Assembly (NCBI GenBank): GCA_963652495.1
Contig: CAVJTU010000022.1
Coordinates: 1-38,195 of the forward strand
From: Anthropogastromicrobium sp963652495
Lineage (GTDB): Bacteria > Bacillota > Clostridia > Lachnospirales > Lachnospiraceae
Direction of reading: 5' to 3'
DNA: 38,195 nucleotides
Part shown: positions 16,669-24,529 of the stretch, piece after piece
Position numbering within the stretch: position 1 is the first letter of the stretch
Layout of the letters: each line of letters begins with the position of its first letter
The notes under the pieces: generated by a model
Told to the model about the DNA's origin: nothing
Seen by the model: only the letters and a program-made list of their open reading frames with translations
Databases searched by the model: none
Position numbers and translations under genes: made by a program

Positions 16669-17829
16669 ATGAAAAACCAGAGCGAAAACAAAGTATATAC
16701 ATTGGCAGAGGTGCTTGGAAAGCATACCATAGCAGAGTTAAAGGAAATGACACAGGTACTTGAGGTAAAAGTATTATCCAAGGCAAAGAAGCAGGAGATC
16801 ATTGATGCATTATCCGCAAAGCTGTTAGACAAGAAGCTGCTTACTTCATGGATGCTCGCTGCCGGAAAGCAGGAGATCGAGGAGTTGGAGCTGGCAATGG
16901 CTGAGCGTGTAGTCATCGCAGAGGAGTCCGGACGCTTCTACTACTGGAGAAACCTTCCTGTTGTATTTGTAACAGGCGACGGTGTGGTTGTAGTACCAAA
17001 AGAGACAGAGTCAGCTTACAATGAGATCAAGGCAGACAGCGGGTATGCAAGTAAGAGAGTACGTATCAACGTGATGGACGAGTATCTGGCTGCATGTGTA
17101 AACTTGTATCGTGCAATTGATATTGCAACCTTCCTGTCTATCGTAAACAGCCAGACCGGACTGGGCTTAAAGAGACCAGAGCTGGAGAGCTGGTTAAAGG
17201 ACCGCGAGGCAGTACGCGGACAGCAGCTGTACTTTACAGAGGGCGGCTATCTGTTAAGCGAGGAGTATCGCACCAATAAGAAGGAGGGCGAGGTGGTTGA
17301 TTACCATCAGCTCTTAGAGCGTCAGGGAGCAATGAACTACTACATCCCGGCAAAGAGCGAGCTTCTTCGCTATGCAGACCCATATTATGTAGAGAAAACA
17401 CCGTCCTACGCTGCATTCTGCCGTTTTGTAAATGTTCGTCTGGGACGTCCGGAAAACGAATCAGCCATTATCGGTTCTCATATCCAGTTAATCATGCGCC
17501 ACGGTGCAATGCCGAAGGACATCTTCGCTGAGATGGAACGTTTCGGTCTGACGGAAGAAAACGAGGAGCTGATGAGTGACTTCATCACCGTTATGATGGA
17601 TATGTACAACAACACCAGAATGCCAGAGACCAGAGGATTCACAACCGCAGAGGCACAGAGCGCAGACCCATCCCGTCAGAAGAAGATTGCAAATGCTTCT
17701 GAGATCGTAACCTCCTCCATGCCGATCGTAAAGAATCGCATCGGCGGCAAGAAAATCTATCCAAATGATCTGTGTCCGTGTGGAAGCGGCAAGAAGTATA
17801 AGAAGTGCTGCGGAAGAGGAAATCGATAA
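16669..17829 (+). CDS. SEC-C zinc-motif protein with Rho_N/SAP-like N-terminus
   Basis: A 386-aa cytosolic protein. The C-terminus is a SEC-C zinc ribbon with ligands C369, C371, C380 and C381 (LCPCGSGKKYKKCC), the module at the end of SecA. The N-terminal 50 residues (LAEVLGKHTIAELKEMTQVL, then LSKAKKQEIIDALSAKLL) resemble the Rho_N/SAP helix-extended-loop-helix nucleic-acid-binding fold. The middle is mostly helical and not recognised. Many Clostridia carry such proteins with no assigned role; RNA or ribosome binding is a guess from the ends. The start is uncertain: ATG 16669 has GGAGTTGA 8-12 nt upstream, while the in-frame ATG at 16651 has no ribosome site. It lies between trmO and a dipeptidase gene 35 bp downstream. 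Confidence 0.85.
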   Translation: MKNQSENKVYTLAEVLGKHTIAELKEMTQVLEVKVLSKAKKQEIIDALSAKLLDKKLLTSWMLAAGKQEIEELELAMAERVVIAEESGRFYYWRNLPVVFVTGDGVVVVPKETESAYNEIKADSGYASKRVRINVMDEYLAACVNLYRAIDIATFLSIVNSQTGLGLKRPELESWLKDREAVRGQQLYFTEGGYLLSEEYRTNKKEGEVVDYHQLLERQGAMNYYIPAKSELLRYADPYYVEKTPSYAAFCRFVNVRLGRPENESAIIGSHIQLIMRHGAMPKDIFAEMERFGLTEENEELMSDFITVMMDMYNNTRMPETRGFTTAEAQSADPSRQKKIANASEIVTSSMPIVKNRIGGKKIYPNDLCPCGSGKKYKKCCGRGNR

Positions 17830-17864
17830 GGCAACATGAAACATAAAAGAAAGGAAGGTTTCAT

Positions 17865-18884
17865 ATGAACTTACATTACCAGTATGCAGACATGCATTGT
17901 GACACATTGCTTTACGGTGTGGGAAAAGGTCTAAATGATATCTACGAGATGCCAGAGGCGATGCTTGACATCAAGCGTTTAAAACAGGCCGATGTGCTGT
18001 GCCAGTTTTTCGCTGTCTTTTTCCCACCGCGCCCGGATATGCTCACACCAGAGCAGCGCGCAAAGCACCTTCAGTCCAAACGTCCGGAAATGCCGCCGGA
18101 TGAGGAACTGTTTTCTAAGGCAGTAAAGCTGATGCAGGACTCTATGGCAGCACACAAGGATATCATCCGTCAGGCATATAATTATGATGATGTGATGAAA
18201 AACAAAGAGCAGGGTCTTGTCTCAGGTATATTGACCATCGAGGATGGCCGTATTGTAAATGGCAGCTTCGACCGTTTGGAGCAGTTGGCAAAGACAGGTG
18301 TGAGAGCGATTGCATTGACTTGGAATTTTGAGAACTGTTTTGGTGCTCCAAATTCCCGTGATCCAAAGATTATGTCAAAAGGTCTGACCGCATTTGGAAA
18401 AGAAGCCATAGAAGCCATGAATGAGCTTGGCATTCTGGTGGATGTCTCCCATCTGTCAGACGGCGGATTTTATGATGTCGCAAAGATTTCAAAAAAGCCG
18501 TTCGTTGCCACTCATTCCGACTGCCGCGCGCTTGCTGCGCACCCGAGAAACTTAACGGATGAAATGATCCGTATCCTTGCAGAGAAAGGCGGTGTTTCCG
18601 GTATCAATTTTGCACCGGCATTTCTGGATGACACACCGGGAAATGAAGAAAGCCGCATAAGCGATATGGTACGTCACGTAAAGCACTTTATTGAAGTCGG
18701 AGGAGAAGACTGTGTCGGTATCGGAACGGACTTTGACGGCATTGGCGGTCATCTTGAAGTGGGCGAACCGGGACAGCTTGCACTCTTGTTTGACGCACTT
18801 AAAAAGGCCGGCATTACACCGCGTCAGATTGACAAGATCGCATCCGGAAACGTGCTTCGCGTGATGAAGGAAACTATGAAGTAA
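17865..18884 (+). CDS. Membrane-dipeptidase family zinc peptidase (M19)
   Basis: A 339-aa member of peptidase family M19 (renal dipeptidase type), a metal-dependent hydrolase of the amidohydrolase fold that cleaves dipeptides, often including D-amino acids. The N-terminal metal motif HxD is H11 and D13 in ADMHCDT. Further family sequence is ILTIEDG, ALTWNFENCFGAPN, VDVSHLSDGGFYDV, PFVATHSDCRAL and CVGIGTDFDGIGG. There is no signal peptide or membrane anchor, so it is cytosolic despite the family name. AAGGAAGG precedes the ATG. It lies in the trmO-to-MATE run, 95 bp before the MalY-like gene. Recycling of cell-wall or dietary dipeptides is likely but the substrate is not determined. Confidence 0.94.
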   Translation: MNLHYQYADMHCDTLLYGVGKGLNDIYEMPEAMLDIKRLKQADVLCQFFAVFFPPRPDMLTPEQRAKHLQSKRPEMPPDEELFSKAVKLMQDSMAAHKDIIRQAYNYDDVMKNKEQGLVSGILTIEDGRIVNGSFDRLEQLAKTGVRAIALTWNFENCFGAPNSRDPKIMSKGLTAFGKEAIEAMNELGILVDVSHLSDGGFYDVAKISKKPFVATHSDCRALAAHPRNLTDEMIRILAEKGGVSGINFAPAFLDDTPGNEESRISDMVRHVKHFIEVGGEDCVGIGTDFDGIGGHLEVGEPGQLALLFDALKKAGITPRQIDKIASGNVLRVMKETMK

Positions 18885-18979
18885 TACAACAAATGTTCCA
18901 CGAAAAAACGGTAAAAGCGATATAGCAGAAACGATATGATCTTCGTATGAATAGAGACGAAAGGAACGGGGAAAATAGA

Positions 18980-20185
18980 ATGAAATACGATTTTACAACA
19001 ATTATGGATCGTGAAGGAACAGGTGCCATTGCAGTTGACAGGATTCCTTTTGAGAATGCAGCAATAAAGGAAGGTTTTTCCAAGATTCCAATGTGGGTTG
19101 CCGACATGAATTTTGCAACCGCACCGAGTGTAATCAAGGAAATGCAAAAGCGTCTGGAGCACCCGGCATTCGGCTACTTTAATATAACAGATGCATATTG
19201 TGAGTCGGTTATCGGATGGCAAAAGGAGCGCAATGGCGTGACAAATCTTCCAAAGGAAGCCATCGGTTATGAGAACGGCGTGCTTGGCGGTGTTGCTTCT
19301 GTGCTTCAGGCATTTACTGCACCGGGAGAGCCTGTCCTTCTTCATTCCCCGACCTACATCGGTTTTACACATACGATTGACAACTTGGGCAGAAGAATCG
19401 TTCACAGTCCGTTAAAGAGAGACGATCAGGGCGTGTGGCGCATGGACTACGAAGATATGGATAAGAAACTCAGAGAAAATCATATTCATTTGGCAATCTT
19501 TTGTTCGCCACACAACCCATGTGGGCGTGTGTGGGAACGCTGGGAGATCGAGAAGGCAATGGAAGTTTATGAGAAGAATCAGTGTCTTGTAATCTCCGAT
19601 GAAATCTGGTCTGATCTGATTTTAAAGGGACATAAGCACATCCCGACTCAGAGCGTAAATGCATATGCACATGAGCATACCTTTGCCTTCTATGCACCAT
19701 CTAAGACGTTCAATCTGGCAGGATTGGTTGGCTCCTACCATATCGTTTACAATGAATATCTGCGCGATCGTATGCTGGAGATAGAAAAGTGTGGTCATTA
19801 TAATAGTGCAAATGTCCTTTCTGTCAGCGCGCTGATGGGCGCGTATAAGCCAGAGGGTGCTGAGTGGGTAGACGAACTGTGTGAGGTTCTGACAAGCAAC
19901 ATTGACTGCGCATATGATTATATTACAACGCATTTTGAAGGTGTCTCTTTGGCAAAGGCACAGGGAACCTATATGCTTTATCTGGATTGCACAGGTTGGC
20001 TGGAAGCGCATCCACAGATGTCAATGGACGATTTGATCCGTGCCGGAATCGCAGTGGGCGTTGTATGGCAGGATGGAAGACTATTTGCCAATCCAAATAC
20101 GATTCGTATGAACTTTGCTGTTCCGCATACACTGGTAAAGGAAGCGATGGATCGTTTGGATAAGTACGTATTTAACGCAAAGTAA
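18980..20185 (+). CDS. MalY/PatB-type PLP-dependent aminotransferase or C-S lyase
   Basis: A 401-aa fold-type I pyridoxal-phosphate enzyme of the MalY/PatB group. Landmarks are the N-terminal signature IPMWVADMNFATAP, the substrate-loop SPTYIGF, FCSPHNPCGRVW, the cofactor aspartate in VISDEIWSDL (D207), and the Schiff-base lysine K242 in YAPSKTFNLAGL. Members usually have cystathionine or cysteine-S-conjugate beta-lyase activity, releasing ammonia, pyruvate and a thiol; some act as aminotransferases. The ATG at 18980 is preferred because GGAACGGGGA lies just upstream; the ATG at 18947 lacks a ribosome site. The helicase gene begins 54 bp after the stop. Confidence 0.93.
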   Translation: MKYDFTTIMDREGTGAIAVDRIPFENAAIKEGFSKIPMWVADMNFATAPSVIKEMQKRLEHPAFGYFNITDAYCESVIGWQKERNGVTNLPKEAIGYENGVLGGVASVLQAFTAPGEPVLLHSPTYIGFTHTIDNLGRRIVHSPLKRDDQGVWRMDYEDMDKKLRENHIHLAIFCSPHNPCGRVWERWEIEKAMEVYEKNQCLVISDEIWSDLILKGHKHIPTQSVNAYAHEHTFAFYAPSKTFNLAGLVGSYHIVYNEYLRDRMLEIEKCGHYNSANVLSVSALMGAYKPEGAEWVDELCEVLTSNIDCAYDYITTHFEGVSLAKAQGTYMLYLDCTGWLEAHPQMSMDDLIRAGIAVGVVWQDGRLFANPNTIRMNFAVPHTLVKEAMDRLDKYVFNAK

Positions 20186-20239
20186 AAAATGATATTTAGA
20201 GAGGATTTCGCTGTCACAGACAGCAAAAAGGTTATTAGA

Positions 20240-22090
20240 ATGGAAACAATTCGATATGAGAATTCTGAAATTGATGAAAGGATTATCCGCGCCGTAACAG
20301 AGATCGGATATGAGGAGATGACACCAATCCAGCAGTCCGCAATCCCGGCGCTGTTAGAGGGACGTGACATCATTGGACAGGCACAGACCGGAACCGGAAA
20401 AACAGCGGCGTTCGGTATTCCGCTTGTTCAGATGATCGACCCGGAGGATGAACGCGTGCAGGCAATCGTGCTTTGCCCGACCAGAGAGCTGGCCATCCAG
20501 GCGGCAGAGGAGCTGCGCCGCTATGCAAAGTATCTGTCCGGAGTAAAGGTGCTTCCGGTATATGGAGGACAGGACATTGAAAAGCAGATTCGTTCCCTTC
20601 GCGGCAAGGTATCCATTGTCGTTGGAACACCGGGAAGAGTGATGGATCACATGAGAAGACATACGCTGAAGCTCGAAGGCATCCGCATGGTAGTTCTCGA
20701 TGAGGCAGATGAGATGCTGAACATGGGATTTGTGGAGGATATTGAAACGATTCTTGCAGGCGTGCCAGAGAATCATCAGACCGCACTGTTTTCTGCAACA
20801 ATGCCAGATGAGATTCTTCGCATTACCGGACGTTACCAGAAGGATGCGCAGATGATCCAGATCGAGCGCAAGGAGCTGACTATTCCGCTTGTCAAGCAGT
20901 ACTACTATGAAGTACAGAGACAGAATAAGGAAGAGGTTGTATGCCGACTGCTCGATTACTACAATCCGAAGCGTTCTTTGATTTTCTGCAATACCAAGCA
21001 TATGGCAGACGTACTTTGCGAAAACTTAAAGGGAAGAGGCTATTTTGCAGATGCGCTGCACGGCGATTTGAGCCAGATGATGCGCGATAAGGTTATGAAC
21101 AGCTTCCGCAACGGTACTACTGAGATCCTGATCGCAACAGACGTTGCAGCAAGAGGTCTTGATGTGGACGATGTTGAGGCGGTATTTAACTTTGATATTC
21201 CGCAGGATGTTGAGTATTATGTTCACCGTATCGGCCGTACCGGACGTGCAGGCAGAAAGGGCCGCTCTTTTACACTTGTTGTCGGAAGAGAAATCTACCG
21301 TATCCGCGATATCGAGCGCATTTGCAACACACAGATCAAGCCGAGAATGGTTCCGTCTGTTGCTGATATCACACAGGCAAAGGCGAGCCAGATCTTCGAT
21401 CAGGTTATGGAAGTTATCGCAAATAATGATCTTTCTGCACTTCAGAAGAAGGTAGAGGACAAGATTGAGGAAGAAAACATCACGGCAATGGAGTTGTGTG
21501 CAGGCTTCTTAAAGCTTCATCTGGGCGATGATATGGAAGAAATTCCGGCAGAAAACTACATTGAAGAGATGAAGAAGAAGCGCGCTGAGCGAAAAGGCGG
21601 CAGAGGCGGAAGACGCGGTGAGGACGATGGACGCGAAGGCGGAAGACGTCGCCGCAGACATACCGACGAGGATGTGCTTGATATGCTGCGCCGTTCGGGC
21701 AAACGCAAGTCCGACCGCAGAGCAGAAGGCGAAGATGCAGAGTCTTTCGAGAAGAGAGCATATGACAAGCGTTCTTCAAAGAGAGGCAAAGATTCTGACA
21801 AACGCTCTGACAGAAAGAAATCGGACAAAAATGCAGAGTATGGGTATGAGCGCGTATTTGACAAAAAGTCCGATAAGAAGTCTGATAAAAAATTTGATAA
21901 GAAATTTGATAAAAAAGACTTTGATAAGAAAGAATTGAATAAGAAGGATTTTGATAAAAAGGGAAGTGACCGCAAAAAGTCCGAAAAAGAGAAATCCGAT
22001 AAGAAGTCCAAGAATTTATTTGGAAAGGAGCGCGCTTCCCAAAAGTACGATATTGACAAGAAGACTGGAAAGGCGAAGAAATGGAAGTAA
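20240..22090 (+). CDS. DEAD-box RNA helicase (CshA/DeaD-like)
   Basis: A 616-aa ATP-dependent RNA helicase. All core motifs are present: Q motif (GYEEMTPIQ), Walker A AQTGTGKT (48-55), PTRELAIQ, GTPGRVMDH, DEAD at 154-157 followed by EMLNMGF, SAT (185-187), and HRIGRTGRAGRKG in the second RecA domain. Residues from about 450 form a long charged tail: first RGGRRGE/GGRRRRR basic patches, then a run of xDKK tetrads, useful for non-specific RNA binding. Roles in the family are ribosome assembly, mRNA decay and cold adaptation. The start is ATG 20240, with AAAGG 8 nt upstream; an extension to 20189 has no ribosome site. The 3' end overlaps the MATE gene by 10 nt. Confidence 0.94.
   Translation: METIRYENSEIDERIIRAVTEIGYEEMTPIQQSAIPALLEGRDIIGQAQTGTGKTAAFGIPLVQMIDPEDERVQAIVLCPTRELAIQAAEELRRYAKYLSGVKVLPVYGGQDIEKQIRSLRGKVSIVVGTPGRVMDHMRRHTLKLEGIRMVVLDEADEMLNMGFVEDIETILAGVPENHQTALFSATMPDEILRITGRYQKDAQMIQIERKELTIPLVKQYYYEVQRQNKEEVVCRLLDYYNPKRSLIFCNTKHMADVLCENLKGRGYFADALHGDLSQMMRDKVMNSFRNGTTEILIATDVAARGLDVDDVEAVFNFDIPQDVEYYVHRIGRTGRAGRKGRSFTLVVGREIYRIRDIERICNTQIKPRMVPSVADITQAKASQIFDQVMEVIANNDLSALQKKVEDKIEEENITAMELCAGFLKLHLGDDMEEIPAENYIEEMKKKRAERKGGRGGRRGEDDGREGGRRRRRHTDEDVLDMLRRSGKRKSDRRAEGEDAESFEKRAYDKRSSKRGKDSDKRSDRKKSDKNAEYGYERVFDKKSDKKSDKKFDKKFDKKDFDKKELNKKDFDKKGSDRKKSEKEKSDKKSKNLFGKERASQKYDIDKKTGKAKKWK
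21857..21961 (+). repeat. xDKK tandem coding repeat in the helicase tail
   Basis: The codons run F-D-K-K, S-D-K-K, S-D-K-K, F-D-K-K, F-D-K-K, then degenerate DFDKK, ELNKK and DFDKK units. Twelve-base units with mixed AAA/AAG and GAT/GAC codons suggest an older amplification that has diverged. Copy number could vary between strains. Confidence 0.75.
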
Positions 22091-23433
22091 AACAAAATCC
22101 ACTTGGCAGTGCGCCGCTTGGCAAGCTGCTTGTGAAATTTGCGATTCCGTCTATTATCAGTATGCTGGTATCAGCACTGTATAATATTGTAGACCAGATC
22201 TTTATTGGGCAGGGTGTTGGTATGTACGGAAATGCGGCGACAAACGTTGCATTTCCGCTGACGACACTTGCCACGGCAGTCGGTCTGATGCTTGGAATCG
22301 GCGGTGCATCGAACTTTAATCTTGAAATGGGACGAAAGCATGAGGACAATGCGAAGAAAATTGCAGGAACTGCGTTCGGCAGTCTGGTGATTGCCGGTGT
22401 GATCATCTGTCTTGCGGCAAGAATTTTTCTTCGCCCATTGATCACGGCATTTGGTGCAACCGAGTATGTAATGGATTATGCCATGACATATGTTGGAATC
22501 ACATCACTTGGAATGCCATTCTTTGTACTGACAACAGGAGGAACGCATTTGATTCGTGCCGACGGAAAGCCAACATATTCGATGCTGTCAGCACTGGCCG
22601 GTGCGATCATTAATACGATTCTTGATCCACTTTTTATTTTTGTGTTCGATTGGGGTATCGCCGGTGCAGCATGGGCGACGATCATCGGTCAGATTTTCTC
22701 TGCTCTGATGGTACTCGGCTACCTGCCAAAGTTCCATACTGTAAAGCTTGCACTGTATGATTTTATTCCAAAGCCGCATTACCTGAAGCTGGTGATGGGA
22801 CTTGGTGCGGCGGCCTGTTTCAATCAATTGGCGATCTTTGTGACGCAGATTGTCATGAACAATGTGCTTCGCCATTATGGTGCGCTGTCCATCTACGGAA
22901 GCGATATCCCGCTTGCGGTGGTCGGTGTGGGTTCAAAGGTCAACATGGTATTTTTGTCGATTGTCATCGGTATCTCGCAGGGCGCACAGCCAATCATCGG
23001 ATTTAATTATGGAGCGGCAAAGTACAGCCGTGTAAAGAAGACGTATCGTTTGGCAGCAACGGTGGCAACCATCATTGCCGTCATTGCGTTTTTAGGCTTT
23101 CAGCTGTTTCCGCGTCAGATCACCGCGCTCTTTGGAAGCGGCGATGAGTTGTATGAGCAGTTCGCGGTATCGTACTTTCGCATTTTCATGTTCTGCACAT
23201 TTCTAAACGGCATTCAGCCGCTGACTGCAAACTTCTTTACTTCAATCGGAAAGGCACCAATGGGAATTTTCATTTCCATGACAAGGCAGATCATTTTCCT
23301 GATTCCGCTTGTCATGCTGCTGCCGCTTGCATTCGGCATCGAGGGAGTTGTGTTTGCAGGTCCGATCGCAGATGGCGTAGCCGGTGCGCTTGCCATCATA
23401 CTTGTATTGCGGGAATTTAAACGAATCAAGTAA
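22081..23433 (+). CDS. MATE family multidrug/solute efflux transporter
   Basis: A 450-aa inner-membrane protein with about twelve hydrophobic helices and MATE family sequence: PLGKLLVKFAIPSIISMLVS, YNIVDQIFIGQGVG, LTTLATAVGLMLGIGGAS and GISQGAQPIIGFNYGA. MATE proteins expel cationic compounds in exchange for Na+ or H+; substrate and coupling ion cannot be told here. The ATG lies inside the helicase gene's last codons (10-nt overlap), preceded by GGAAAGG, so translation is probably coupled. It is the last gene of the run and is followed by the terminator at 23517-23556. Confidence 0.93.
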   Translation: MEVKQNPLGSAPLGKLLVKFAIPSIISMLVSALYNIVDQIFIGQGVGMYGNAATNVAFPLTTLATAVGLMLGIGGASNFNLEMGRKHEDNAKKIAGTAFGSLVIAGVIICLAARIFLRPLITAFGATEYVMDYAMTYVGITSLGMPFFVLTTGGTHLIRADGKPTYSMLSALAGAIINTILDPLFIFVFDWGIAGAAWATIIGQIFSALMVLGYLPKFHTVKLALYDFIPKPHYLKLVMGLGAAACFNQLAIFVTQIVMNNVLRHYGALSIYGSDIPLAVVGVGSKVNMVFLSIVIGISQGAQPIIGFNYGAAKYSRVKKTYRLAATVATIIAVIAFLGFQLFPRQITALFGSGDELYEQFAVSYFRIFMFCTFLNGIQPLTANFFTSIGKAPMGIFISMTRQIIFLIPLVMLLPLAFGIEGVVFAGPIADGVAGALAIILVLREFKRIK

Positions 23434-23516
23434 GCGAAGATTTTGGCAGAGAGACAGGCAAATGAAAAGTAAGAAAATGCAGTTTTGCATGGTTTTGAAT
23501 CGTTACAAAATATAAA

Positions 23517-23556
23517 ATGGGTATCCACAGGAAAAAATCTGCGGATACCCATTTTT
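23517..23556 (+). terminator. Intrinsic terminator after the MATE gene
   Basis: ATGGGTATCCACAG (23517-23530) faces CTGCGGATACCCAT (23539-23552): a 14-position stem with one A-C mismatch and an A-rich loop, with flanking A and T runs (TTTTT at 23552-23556). It may work in both directions. It ends the trmO-to-MATE transcription run. Confidence 0.85.
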
Positions 23557-23660
23557 GATTATGATACGAGTCAAAGCGGTCAAAATGTCTTTTGCCCCTT
23601 TGATACCAGATTGCTACGTGCGTTGCGCTCTCGCAATCTTCAAAAACATTCGTAATCTTG
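23557..23660. repeat. Dispersed nested-hairpin repeat, copy 2
   Basis: This is the inverted counterpart of bases 1-70 (match over 23581-23649). The outer stem AGATTGC (23608-23614) pairs with GCAATCT (23633-23639); the inner stem is GTGC (23618-23621) with GCGC (23625-23628), where one Watson-Crick pair of copy 1 has become a G-U wobble, so pairing is kept. A neighbouring imperfect hairpin (TCAAAG..CAAAA against TTTTG..CTTTGA, about 23570-23605) is also shared with copy 1. Confidence 0.8.
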
Positions 23661-23675
23661 ATCATGTTTTTTGGC

Positions 23676-23738
23676 GGGTCAAGAGGTCAAAAATCCTCTT
23701 GCAAGCAAGCTTGCATCAGCTTTCTGACCTTTTGACCC
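23676..23738. repeat. 14-bp inverted repeat with internal palindrome
   Basis: GGGTCAAGAGGTCA (23676-23689) and TGACCTTTTGACCC (23725-23738) form a 14-position stem with one G-T wobble. The spacer holds the palindrome GCAAGCTTGC (23705-23714). AAGAGG (23681-23686) can instead pair with CCTCTT (23695-23700), so two folds compete. It lies between the MATE terminator and the operon at 23774. Confidence 0.75.
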
Positions 23739-23753
23739 TGGTATCATTATAAT
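23725..23753 (+). promoter_or_regulatory. Possible promoter of the 23774 two-component operon
   Basis: TATAAT at 23748-23753 has CTGACC 18 bp upstream (23724-23729), inside the right arm of the 14-bp inverted repeat. The start codon at 23774 follows closely, with AGGAGGG (23761-23767) as ribosome site, so the leader would be very short. Confidence 0.45.
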
Positions 23754-23773
23754 TCTGACAAGGAGGGAACAAT

Positions 23774-24529
23774 ATGGCGAGGCTTCTTGTGGTGGACGAT
23801 GAAGAAAAGATTCGTTTGATCATCCGAAAATATGCCGAGCTGGAGGGGCATCAGGTGACTGAGGCGAAGGACGGAATCGAGGCGGTTTCGCTTTGTGCTC
23901 TGGAAGATTTTGATGTGATGATACTTGATGTGATGATGCCGGGGATGGACGGCTTTGCGGTATGCAGGCAGGTTCGCCGCTACAAAAAAATTCCGGTTAT
24001 CATGTTATCCGCTAGAGGAGAGGAGTATGATCGCATCAAAGGCTTTGAGTTAGGCATTGATGACTATGTAGTAAAACCGTTTTCACCGAAAGAACTGATG
24101 TGCCGGGTACATGTTGTTGTGCAGAGAAATCACACATCAGGTGCTGCGTATGCAGAAGATGCATCGTCAGGTTCGCTATATGCTGCGCAGAAGATACAGG
24201 ATATAGCGAATGCAGATACACTGCCGGAGCGTAAAATTTACTGTCATGGTGATCTTGTCGTTGACTTTACCGGAAGATGCGTGATGGTAAAAAATCAAAG
24301 GCTGGAACTGACGCCGAGAGAATATGATCTGCTATTTTATCTGGTAAAGAATCGCAACATAGCACTCAGCCGTGACCAGCTGATTACAAATGTATGGGGA
24401 TACGATTATTACGGAGATGACAGGACGCTTGATACCCATATCAAACGATTGAGAAGCAGTCTTGGGGAATATCGCAGCTGTATCGTGACGTTAAGAGGAG
24501 TGGGGTATCGTTTCGATGATCACATTTAA
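23774..24529 (+). CDS. OmpR/PhoB-type response regulator
   Basis: A 251-aa response regulator. The receiver domain (1-120) has acidic residues D8-D9, phospho-acceptor D52 in MILDVMMPGMDG, and the conserved lysine in VVKPFSPKEL. A linker of about 35 residues, longer than usual and not conserved-looking, precedes a winged-helix DNA-binding domain (LTPREYDLLFYLVKNRN, then DDRTLDTHIKRLRSSLG and VTLRGVGYRFD). A strong AAGGAGGG site fixes the start. The gene overlaps its kinase by 14 nt. Cardiolipin synthase, 70 bp after the kinase, suggests a cell-envelope stress role, but the target genes are unknown. Confidence 0.95.
   Translation: MARLLVVDDEEKIRLIIRKYAELEGHQVTEAKDGIEAVSLCALEDFDVMILDVMMPGMDGFAVCRQVRRYKKIPVIMLSARGEEYDRIKGFELGIDDYVVKPFSPKELMCRVHVVVQRNHTSGAAYAEDASSGSLYAAQKIQDIANADTLPERKIYCHGDLVVDFTGRCVMVKNQRLELTPREYDLLFYLVKNRNIALSRDQLITNVWGYDYYGDDRTLDTHIKRLRSSLGEYRSCIVTLRGVGYRFDDHI

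Noticed and set aside
16182..16916. 244-codon minus-strand frame
   Set aside because: It spans the antisense of trmO and the SEC-C gene; no start signal or family sequence.
21480..22445. 321-codon minus-strand frame across the helicase/MATE junction
   Set aside because: It is the antisense of the repetitive helicase tail and the MATE start; composition (Ser/Phe/Leu runs) is a mirror artefact.
23557..23760. Insertion sequence or MITE
   Set aside because: No target-site duplication or terminal repeats of the whole element could be delimited; kept as a repeat only.
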